Assembly (NCBI RefSeq): GCF_001437425.1
Contig: NZ_JQCD01000024.1
Span: forward strand, 430,362-494,361
Direction: 5' to 3'
DNA from: Weissella minor
Lineage (GTDB): Bacteria > Bacillota > Bacilli > Lactobacillales > Lactobacillaceae
DNA length: 64,000 nucleotides
A model generated the notes under the pieces. It saw nothing but the letters and a program-made list of their open reading frames with translations. It had not been told where the DNA came from and did no database searches. Shown in pieces: positions 58,445 through 64,000 of the stretch. The first letter of the stretch is position 1, and every line of letters starts with the position of its first letter. A program made the position numbers and the translations under genes.

Positions 58445-58650
58445 ATATGACGTTGCAACGTTTTTATGTTGCGTTGCACTTTTGTTGCAACGCTTTCTGG
58501 TGGCGTATTATCAGTAATAGATTCATCGTCCCACTTATAGCGAGACTTCCAAGAACGAATAGTAGATTCTGACTTACCAGTCTTATTTGCAATGTCCTTA
58601 ATCTTCATTCCTGCTAAGTAGTCTTGCTTAGCTTCTTCTTTAATATTCAT
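58441..58650 (-). pseudogene. Phage terminase small subunit, N-terminal helix-turn-helix part
   Basis: About 69 residues with a helix-turn-helix (YLAGMKIKDIANKTGKSESTIRSWKSRYKWD, key elements DIANKTGKS and TIRSWKSR), the DNA-binding head of PBSX-type TerS. It ends TLQRHM-stop, overlapping the GTG of the next frame by 3-4 bases. Shifting frame at about 58450 would join the two into a normal-length TerS. The 3' end lies in a run of GTTGCAAC-like repeats (58440-58500) that could promote slippage. GAGGAGG lies 12 bases before the ATG at 58650. Confidence 0.7.
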
Positions 58651-58668
58651 TACATACACTCACCTCCT

Positions 58669-58812
58669 CTAATAAGTAGCCACTTGAGTCTTCAACTTAG
58701 ACTTGTGTGGCTTCTGTTTTTTCTTATGTATTCCCTTTGTCTGCTTATGCTTTTTCTGCTTGTTATCAATTGTTCCAATAATCTGAACTTCTAGTCTGCG
58801 TTGCATTGTCAC
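58669..58812 (-). CDS. Small basic phage-associated protein
   Basis: A 47-residue, strongly basic peptide (many Lys/Gln/His, e.g. NKQKKHKQTKGIHKKKQKPH). It starts at GTG 58812, 9 bases after an AGGAGG, and ends just before the ribosome site of the terS HTH part. Position and composition fit the small genes that precede terS in tailed phages. No family is recognised. Confidence 0.5.
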   Translation of the reverse strand: MTMQRRLEVQIIGTIDNKQKKHKQTKGIHKKKQKPHKSKLKTQVATY

Positions 58813-58878
58813 ATCTGTTCACCTCCTAATTTTGTGTACAAAAAAAAAGCAACCAACTTAATGATTACTCTTTTAAAA

Positions 58879-59904
58879 TCAATCAAGGTCTTCACTTGAA
58901 ATTCCGCTTTGGAGCATTTTTCGGTACACTACTTTAGCTCTTTGAATTCTAAAATCCATATAATGATCTTCAAAATTTGCTTCATCATTTGCAAACAATC
59001 TTTGCAACTTTGGAATTATATATGCATATACAAAAATCTGTTTTTTAATATACTCTTTTGTTCTTTCGTCTAAGTTATAATCATCTTGCATGTCCATATA
59101 TGTAATATTGCTTGGAATTACTGTTTTAGACGAGTCTATGACGGTCGTAAGATCATTATCAAATTTAAACTGAATTTCATATAAGGTACCCGTGTTGTCC
59201 TTTTCTAAAATTTTTAATCCCACTGTTTTAATTTTTTCATCTGTCGCAACATGCAAGTCAATCGCAGCCATCTGACCGATATCTTCACTTCTACCAGTTA
59301 TTTTACTGTCATCTTCAATATTACCGATGTTACCTACAAATGCAGTCATGAACGGAATTTCAAAATAACTATCTAATTTTTTTGAATCTGAATATTTCCA
59401 ATAAATCCAGCTGAACAAACGTAAATCTTTAATAGGATGTGTCTGAACGAAATTATCCCCTATTAAATTTTCATTTATTCTCTCCAGAGTCTTGTAATTT
59501 TGAGTCCATACGGTGTAGTAAAATCTATTTTCCATTTTAAAAAAAACTACTTGTATATATTCTTTCTTAACATTTTTATCATGGCTTAAAAGATCTGTCC
59601 GCTTATTTTTCCAAACATTCCTTGATGGCTTAGGTACAACTGCAGTTGCCAGAAGTACCTCCACTTGTAATTCTCCCTCATCAACTGTATTAATAATCTG
59701 CTTGAACATTACAGTATCTTCTTGCCATTCAGATTCCATTCTCAACCTGGGATCTTCTGGGCTAAGATTAATTCTTTTGAGTGAACGCTGATCTGCAGGT
59801 ACATATTCAATTTTTTTATTTATTAAAATTTTATCCTTAATTTTCTCAAAAGAGTCTATCTCTGTACTTAATCCAAAATATGATATTGCCGCATTATTTT
59901 TCAT
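58879..59904 (-). CDS. Unknown protein C of a three-gene accessory operon
   Basis: A 341-residue soluble protein with no signal peptide or membrane helix. I recognise no family motif. Visible points are a mixed alpha/beta first two-thirds (YIQVVFFKMENRFYYTVW, AAIDLHVATDEKIKT) and a helical, acidic C-terminus. The ATG follows AAGGGGAG, and it overlaps gene B by 4 bases (ATGA-type), so it is made with genes A and B. AT content is visibly higher than in the flanking core genes, which suggests transfer. It is the last gene of the operon. The operon sits between phage remnants and is intact, so a role in defence or host-mobile-element conflict is possible but is only inference. Confidence 0.7.
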   Translation of the reverse strand: MKNNAAISYFGLSTEIDSFEKIKDKILINKKIEYVPADQRSLKRINLSPEDPRLRMESEWQEDTVMFKQIINTVDEGELQVEVLLATAVVPKPSRNVWKNKRTDLLSHDKNVKKEYIQVVFFKMENRFYYTVWTQNYKTLERINENLIGDNFVQTHPIKDLRLFSWIYWKYSDSKKLDSYFEIPFMTAFVGNIGNIEDDSKITGRSEDIGQMAAIDLHVATDEKIKTVGLKILEKDNTGTLYEIQFKFDNDLTTVIDSSKTVIPSNITYMDMQDDYNLDERTKEYIKKQIFVYAYIIPKLQRLFANDEANFEDHYMDFRIQRAKVVYRKMLQSGISSEDLD

Positions 59905-60650
59905 CTAGTCTCCCCTTCTAAAACAAAGATACCATCAACACGCACCAACCCTCTAAGCAAAAAAGAAGGCAGTAAACTCCACTTAGGCTCTATTTTTAAA
60001 ACCAGTTCATACGGGTTGCTTTGCAATCCCATCACACAAAAAATACTTGTGGTAATTTTTTTATCTCTTGAAGAATCCTTCAACGCGTCAAATGGCGAAA
60101 TTTCAATCTTATCTCTTTCTTGGGTAACTTGATACATATTTGTAAGATTCTTCATGTACGCTGTATCCGTCAAATTAAACGTCATTGATGGTTCACTCTT
60201 AACAATTAATGATGCTTTACAATATGTCAATAATTTCATTTTCCATTTTTGAAGACCTATTATGTGCATCGTTCCTTCCAGAAAAAAGCCTTCATCAAAA
60301 GCTTCATTACTTAAAAATATAATGTCGTTTTTTGATGTATCACTATTATCTAATTCATAATTATTGGGATTCTCTATAATTTTATAATTCATATTGACTT
60401 GAATTCTTTTTACAAATGTTCTCCAAAACCAGACTAGGACTTTCCAAATTATAAAAGGACACATTCCTAGTAAAAACATAATACACGAGTTACCAAGACC
60501 ATAAAAAAATTTCCCCGTGTTTTTATCAAACGAGTCATATATAAATTCTTTAACAAAGGCTTGAAGATAAACAGTATAAAAAGAAGTAAAAATTAAACTT
60601 ATAAACCCTTTTATAAACTTGTCAAATTCCTCTTTAATATAATTAGGCAT
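59901..60650 (-). CDS. Unknown membrane protein B of a three-gene accessory operon
   Basis: A 249-residue protein with two predicted membrane helices (about 14-34 and 50-75) separated by a short loop, a basic flank (RTFVKRIQ), and a cytosolic domain of about 165 residues. The first helix pair with a large soluble tail is an arrangement seen in some membrane effectors of anti-phage systems, but no family is recognised. It overlaps gene A by 8 bases and gene C by 4 bases, so all three are translationally coupled. Low GC like its partners. Confidence 0.7.
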   Translation of the reverse strand: MPNYIKEEFDKFIKGFISLIFTSFYTVYLQAFVKEFIYDSFDKNTGKFFYGLGNSCIMFLLGMCPFIIWKVLVWFWRTFVKRIQVNMNYKIIENPNNYELDNSDTSKNDIIFLSNEAFDEGFFLEGTMHIIGLQKWKMKLLTYCKASLIVKSEPSMTFNLTDTAYMKNLTNMYQVTQERDKIEISPFDALKDSSRDKKITTSIFCVMGLQSNPYELVLKIEPKWSLLPSFLLRGLVRVDGIFVLEGETR

Positions 60651-61152
60651 CAGTTATCACGCTATTCATAATTTTTAAGACATCAATTAAATTATTTTCA
60701 TTAGTGTAAATACATTTTAAAATTCCAAGTCTAGTTAAACTGAAACTATAGGTCTTCGTTATGAGGTATATATTTTCGATGTTTTGTTCGTCTTTAAAAT
60801 TCAATAACGGAAGATTCTCGGTTCCATCTATAATATATTTCAACTCTTCATTTATAACATCTTCATACACTTCATCACCATTTGTGGTCTCAATGGTGAT
60901 TTTTCTTATATCACCATGTTTTAGAGCTAATTCAATGACTTGCTTAAAGTCGCATGTATCTAAAATAAAGGGGTGAGCATTTGTAGATTCAAACAAATTC
61001 CGGAATTTACCATTCACTTGTATCGCTTTATAGTATGCAGTAGAATCGTAAGGAACAGTCATTACATTCTCAAATTTTAGTATGTAATCTTGTTGTTTTG
61101 CTAAATCTACTTTACTGTTAACAATTAATAGCTTAGCTAGATAAGTCTTCAT
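60643..61152 (-). CDS. Unknown protein A of a three-gene accessory operon
   Basis: A 169-residue soluble protein, first gene of the operon. The ATG has AAAGGGGGA upstream and a good promoter lies 30 bases before it. The sequence has an alpha/beta character (AKLLIVNSKVD, IRKITIETTNGDEVYEDVINEELKY with its key ITIETTNGDE) and no recognised motif. It overlaps gene B by 8 bases. It could be a sensor or regulatory partner of the membrane protein, which is a guess from gene order. Confidence 0.7.
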   Translation of the reverse strand: MKTYLAKLLIVNSKVDLAKQQDYILKFENVMTVPYDSTAYYKAIQVNGKFRNLFESTNAHPFILDTCDFKQVIELALKHGDIRKITIETTNGDEVYEDVINEELKYIIDGTENLPLLNFKDEQNIENIYLITKTYSFSLTRLGILKCIYTNENNLIDVLKIMNSVITDA

Positions 61153-61180
61153 ATCAGCTTCCCCCTTTCTTTATTACTAC

Positions 61181-61210
61181 ATTCTACCTAATACATATTT
61201 AAATGTCCAA
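61181..61210 (-). promoter_or_regulatory. Promoter of the three-gene accessory operon
   Basis: Minus strand TTGGAC (61205-61210), an 18-base spacer, TAGAAT (61181-61186), ending about 28 bases before the ATG of gene A. Confidence 0.6.
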
Positions 61211-61259
61211 ATTCACACAGTGGAATATGGGGAATTTTTTCTAAGAGGGAAACAATTAA

Positions 61260-61319
61260 TGCTCCCAATAGGATTTGAACCTACGACCCTACTGCTCTAC
61301 CAACTGAGTTATAGTAACA
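61260..61319 (-). pseudogene. tRNA remnant lacking the anticodon arm
   Basis: Read on the minus strand, ACTCAGTTGGTAGAGC is a D arm, GTAGGTTCAAATCCTAT is a full T arm, and GGGAGCA is a 3' acceptor strand with discriminator A. Between D and T arms only about 9 bases remain where an anticodon arm plus variable loop of about 26 should be. The 5' acceptor strand (GTTACTA) does not pair with the 3' strand. The total is 60 bases, a normal tRNA minus one arm. It cannot decode and is probably a relic of a tRNA used as an integration site or rearranged by deletion. Confidence 0.7.
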
Positions 61320-61333
61320 TGCAATATGTGAAA

Positions 61334-61540
61334 TTATTTTAACTCATCGTTCTTTACCCCAGTCACTGCTTCCATGCCTTCAGTCGTTACTACCAGCTGC
61401 CTACCAAACTTACACACAGAACCTTCCGGGAACTTTTGTGGATATTTCTTTAACATCTGTCGTACATAGTCATCGGCTTTCCCCCATAATTTGGTGGCTT
61501 CCTTTGATGACATTATGTTTTCCACATTCAAGTCAATCAT
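61334..61540 (-). CDS. Small helix-turn-helix protein of mobile-element type
   Basis: A 68-residue protein from ATG 61538-61540. It has SSKEATKLWGKADDYVRQMLKKYPQ, whose SSKEATKLWGKADDYVR part looks like a MerR/excisionase-like winged helix, followed by FGRQLVVTTEGMEAVTG. Similar small proteins occur on plasmids and integrated elements of lactic acid bacteria. Its start lies 7 bases after the stop of a tiny membrane peptide gene, which suggests translational coupling. A longer frame to 61579 would overlap that gene. Confidence 0.6.
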   Translation of the reverse strand: MIDLNVENIMSSKEATKLWGKADDYVRQMLKKYPQKFPEGSVCKFGRQLVVTTEGMEAVTGVKNDELK

Positions 61541-61547
61541 AGCTAAC

Positions 61548-61679
61548 TTACATATTTTCATTAATAAAATGTAGAACAACTCCTAATAAAATCATTCCAA
61601 TACTTGTAACAAGATACCACTTAATTTTTATATTTTTTTTAGACATATTAGTTATGATCATGGAAAAACTTAGATACAT
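61548..61679 (-). CDS. Tiny single-helix membrane peptide
   Basis: A peptide of up to 43 residues with one membrane helix (WYLVTSIGMILLGVVLHFI) after a basic start (MSKKNIKIK). Starts at 61646, 61661 or 61679 are all in frame; none has a strong ribosome site. It lies directly upstream of the HTH gene. Size and topology fit small phage or plasmid membrane peptides, including toxic ones, but no family is identified. Confidence 0.45.
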   Translation of the reverse strand: MYLSFSMIITNMSKKNIKIKWYLVTSIGMILLGVVLHFINENM

Positions 61680-61754
61680 CAGTGAAAGAGTACTTCTCCC
61701 CTTATCTAATTATGTATTCTTTTTCCTTGATTGTTTCTCCTTTCAACATTTATT

Positions 61755-62291
61755 TTATATCATATTTTTTCTTTCCAATTGATACCGCGCATGAAAGCGA
61801 AATGTTCTTGGATCATCTAAATTCTGCTGTATCAAGAAATAGTCAGTAATATGAATACTACGCTTCAATCGCTTGTTTCCAAGCTGCATAATGTTTGCAA
61901 TATCATGATAAGGTACTTTCGAACTGTTATGACCATAAATCATAAAATCAATATCACTGCTATATGTTTGCTTATTTTTTGCAAAACTTCCAAATAGCGC
62001 AACTTGTTGTAAATTGAATTCAGAGGCCATTTCTTCTGAAAATGCTTTAATCTCTTCTTGCGTTGGTGTTGTTACCAGTGATTTAACAGCCTCTGTATAG
62101 CTTTGCACCAATTCAGGCGTAAGTGTCATCCGAGCGGACTCTAACCTACTGACTTCACCGCTAGACATCCCCATAATATCAGCTATTTGATTGGTTGTAA
62201 TTTGGCTGTCTATCCGCACATCCCACATTACTCCCATTTCAACTTTTAGTTCAGTTTCTTTACTAGCAAATTGTCCAATATCAAAGTTCAT
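61755..62291 (-). CDS. XRE-type HTH fused to a minimal nucleotidyltransferase (MNT) domain
   Basis: A 178-residue protein. Residues about 25-70 form an XRE-like helix-turn-helix (TTNQIADIMGMSSGEVSRLESAR). Residues about 90-175 form an MNT domain with VALFGSFAKNKQTYSSDIDF, whose GSFA...SDID residues are the metal/nucleotide site of MntA-type antitoxins, which AMPylate HEPN toxins in type VII toxin-antitoxin pairs. No HEPN gene lies next to it. The gene follows a tiny membrane-peptide gene by 39 bases in the same direction. It could be a stand-alone regulator, or the orphan half of a pair. Confidence 0.72.
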   Translation of the reverse strand: MNFDIGQFASKETELKVEMGVMWDVRIDSQITTNQIADIMGMSSGEVSRLESARMTLTPELVQSYTEAVKSLVTTPTQEEIKAFSEEMASEFNLQQVALFGSFAKNKQTYSSDIDFMIYGHNSSKVPYHDIANIMQLGNKRLKRSIHITDYFLIQQNLDDPRTFRFHARYQLERKNMI

Positions 62292-62330
62292 ATCTCTTAC
62301 CCCGAGCCTTTTATATACATCAATTACCTG

Positions 62331-62465
62331 CTAATAAATATTGATCGCAGATGATTTTTCCAAGGCAAGTATTTTTACTTTTTTAATGAATGGCACAACT
62401 AACGCAATTATTTGAAGGATAAGCGTTATCGTTAATAACTTTTCTGTTCGGCTAAATTTTTCCAT
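62331..62465 (-). CDS. Tiny membrane peptide upstream of the XRE-MNT gene
   Basis: A 44-residue peptide from ATG 62463-62465, with ATAGGAG 6 bases upstream. One hydrophobic helix (LLTITLILQIIALVVPFI) follows a short polar start, then a basic tail (KKVKILALEK). The good ribosome site and co-direction with the XRE-MNT gene support it as real. It could be a small toxin or membrane regulator; no family is recognised. Confidence 0.55.
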   Translation of the reverse strand: MEKFSRTEKLLTITLILQIIALVVPFIKKVKILALEKSSAINIY

Positions 62466-62595
62466 GTTTACTCCTATTTTAAAATACAACAAAAAGAATC
62501 CCATTGTAGCAATTTACTTTCCAAACAAGTTTTCTTGTTATATGTCAGCCTTTTCCCTTTTTAATGAATATCCTTACTTTATAGTTCACTTTAAC

Positions 62596-62739
62596 TTATT
62601 TTTCGTGCCAATTATTTGGATCAATTATATTAAATTTAACTAATCCATTATAAAAACTTTCTCTCAACTCAATTGTTTTAATAATATGGGTGCCATTTTT
62701 TGTGTAATCTACAGTTTTCACCATTTTTTCTTTAGACAT
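62596..62739 (-). CDS. Short hypothetical reading frame, possibly a gene remnant
   Basis: A 47-codon frame (MSKEKMVKTVDYTKNG start, ending DPNNWHEK). No ribosome site precedes the ATG, and the frame runs open upstream for about 10 codons to a stop. It looks like the end of a degraded gene more than an intact one. No family. Confidence 0.3.
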   Translation of the reverse strand: MSKEKMVKTVDYTKNGTHIIKTIELRESFYNGLVKFNIIDPNNWHEK

Positions 62740-62969
62740 ATTAGGTTCGTTAAAAATGAAGATGCACAGAATTTAAAACTAAGCTGTGTTATTACCACGT
62801 TACATGATATTCATATGGGTACTATTGTGCGCTTTTATCAACTTTAACCGCAATTCTTATACCATTAATGAACTTCATTTCCCTTTCTAGTTTATTTTTT
62901 GTCGTTATTCAATTTTTTAAGTTCAGCCCATCTAAAATTGCTTGTGTCTGTTAATTTTCTAACACCACT
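62740..62969 (-). other. Decayed region with interrupted short frames
   Basis: About 230 bases. On the minus strand an 18-codon frame (MKFINGIRIAVKVDKSAQ) ends at TAG and continues in frame as YPYEYHVTW-stop. The segment after the tiny membrane peptide at 62970 also continues in frame past its stop (SGVRKLTDTSNFRWAELKKLNNDKK). These look like genes broken by nonsense changes. Confidence 0.35.
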
Positions 62970-63068
62970 TTACCCAGTAACGAATTTGATAATTAACAGA
63001 ACAAATGCGGTAACGAACAACACACTTACTACCTGATTAACTAACTTCAACTTTTCATCTCTTGTCAT
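62970..63068 (-). CDS. Tiny single-helix membrane peptide, possibly a truncated protein
   Basis: A 32-residue peptide: MTRDEKLKLVNQ followed by a membrane helix to FVTG, then TAA. GAGGG lies 4-5 bases before the ATG. The frame continues in register after the stop for 23 codons with a charged C-terminal tail, so the original protein may have been about 56 residues long. Confidence 0.45.
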   Translation of the reverse strand: MTRDEKLKLVNQVVSVLFVTAFVLLIIKFVTG

Positions 63069-63577
63069 AATCCCTCACTTGTTAAGTAATAAAATTACAC
63101 GAAAACTGGCCAGCATGTAGTCTTTCATCTGAAACTCTTCCGTAATCATTGAGCTTCCAACCACTTCCCTAAGTATATTTATATTGTACTACTTTTAGCA
63201 GTCACTAAGTATTCATATTCAACGTTAACTAATATACTTCTTTTTTCCAAAAAGTTAAATTCGCTACAATTGTTACGCCTCTCACATTTACACTTTTTAT
63301 ACTTTTGTCACAAACTCCCACATTTTTTTGCCAGATTTTCATTAATCCTCGTCCATAATATTTAAATTTGAACAGTATTCAACATTTTTTTAAATAAACT
63401 TAGCATGTCACATCGCTTTATATACGCTTATTTTATCTGGCGTTTCTAAAACGGATATATTGTCACCTCTTTTCTGTAGTTGATTTTGATAAAATAAAAC
63501 CGATTTAAAATTTATCAAATTCACAAAAAGCCACCACTGCGTGGCCACAGAAATTAGGTGCAATAAACTGATTCACA
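63069..63577. other. Intergenic region of about 500 bases
   Basis: Very AT-rich. I see no gene of useful size. A 24-codon frame (about 63078-63152, minus) overlaps the ribosome site of the tiny peptide and could be a leader. A short hairpin GCCAC/GTGGC lies at about 63527-63545. Otherwise nothing recognisable. Confidence 0.45.
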
Positions 63578-63594
63578 TTAAAAGCTGTAGGAGT
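63578..63594 (+). repeat. 17-base shared leader, copy 2
   Basis: TTAAAAGCTGTAGGAGT, identical to 55147-55163. It supplies the ribosome site for the gene at 63603. Confidence 0.8.
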
Positions 63595-63602
63595 ATTGTG
63601 TT

Positions 63603-64000
63603 ATGGACAACAATAAAGATATCATTCAAAACGATACACAGAATGGGATAACTGTATATCCAGTAGATGATAATGCTACTAATGATGTTTATACTGAGCA
63701 GTCAGTTCCACACCAAGTAAAAGGATGGAATTGGGGTGCATTCATGTATCATATATTCTGGGGAATTGGAAACAATAGTTATCTTCCCCTCCTATGTTTT
63801 ATTCCAATTTTTAATATTATTTGGATATTTGTTTGTGGCGCCAAAGGAAATGAATGGGCATGGAAAAAAGGAGACTATAAAGATGTTGAGACATTTATAG
63901 CCGTCCAAAAAACTTGGAATCGTGCTGGTATCGCTCAGTTCATTTTCTTGGTAATATCTCTTATTCTTTATTTCCTGTTTTTATTCATTCTTATGATAAT
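63603..64000 (+). CDS. Membrane protein, 5' part (runs off the window)
   Basis: At least 132 residues. A polar N-terminus of about 40 residues is followed by KGWNWGAFMYHIFWGIGN, a hydrophobic segment, FVCGAKGNEWAWKKG and a second membrane helix at the window end. This pattern belongs to a family of small LAB membrane proteins often mislabelled ribonuclease G in databases; I see no nuclease motif. ATG 63603 has AGGAG 9 bases upstream within the shared leader. The function is unknown. Confidence 0.65.
   Translation, partial: MDNNKDIIQNDTQNGITVYPVDDNATNDVYTEQSVPHQVKGWNWGAFMYHIFWGIGNNSYLPLLCFIPIFNIIWIFVCGAKGNEWAWKKGDYKDVETFIAVQKTWNRAGIAQFIFLVISLILYFLFLFILMI

Noticed and set aside
61260-61319. 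Functional tRNA gene
   Set aside because: The anticodon arm is missing and the acceptor strands do not pair.

Overview
The window comes from a low-GC Gram-positive lactic acid bacterium. The mevalonate/type-2 isopentenyl isomerase operon, the DnaB-DnaD-DnaI primosome, gpsB next to a type-B RNase P RNA, EcsAB, CamS and the split ThrE exporter all point to Lactobacillaceae. Weissella or a close former Leuconostocaceae relative is my best guess, but nothing here fixes the genus.

Positions 1-54,800 are ordinary chromosome, mostly on the minus strand, in compact operons closed by clear hairpin terminators. In order they hold: a serine-rich surface adhesin broken by an in-frame stop (1-1,689); a five-gene folate cluster folB-folK-folE-folC-folP (2,506-6,391); GtrA/GT2 membrane glycosylation genes; an amino-acid permease, a GT8 glycosyltransferase and a HAD phosphatase; a split ThrE exporter; a degenerate ADP-ribosylglycohydrolase-like protein; trmB and ecsBA; hit; uvrB and an HD nucleotidase; pcrA-ligA-camS; an RNA methyltransferase, rnpB, gpsB and ypsA facing recU-pbp1A; dnaD-asnS-ypmB-dinG; the mevalonate operon mvk-mvaD-mvaK2-fni; tetR; a thioredoxin; yidC; a YjeM-like permease; a nucleoid-associated protein; a two-component system; two YibE/F membrane proteins; and dnaI-dnaB-coaE-mutM.

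Positions 54,800-64,000 are an accessory, partly decayed region. Two plus-strand membrane-protein genes (55,171 and 63,603) carry the same 17-base leader and bracket a block of minus-strand genes. That block contains remnants of a PBSX-type phage packaging module (terS split in two frames, frameshifted and truncated terL, and a fragment that looks like the C-terminus of a minor head protein), an integrase C-terminal scrap, an anticodon-less tRNA remnant, and an XRE-nucleotidyltransferase fusion among tiny one-TM peptides. It also contains an intact three-gene operon of unrecognised proteins (58,879-61,152) with its own promoter. Its survival amid broken phage genes makes it the best candidate for an undescribed, possibly phage-defence, module.

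The genes work in recognisable groups: folate synthesis from dihydroneopterin to folylpolyglutamate, isoprenoid precursor synthesis from mevalonate to IPP/DMAPP, DNA repair and replication (uvrB, pcrA, ligA, mutM, recU, dnaB/D/I, dinG), and envelope functions (PBP1A, GpsB, YidC, glycosyltransferases).
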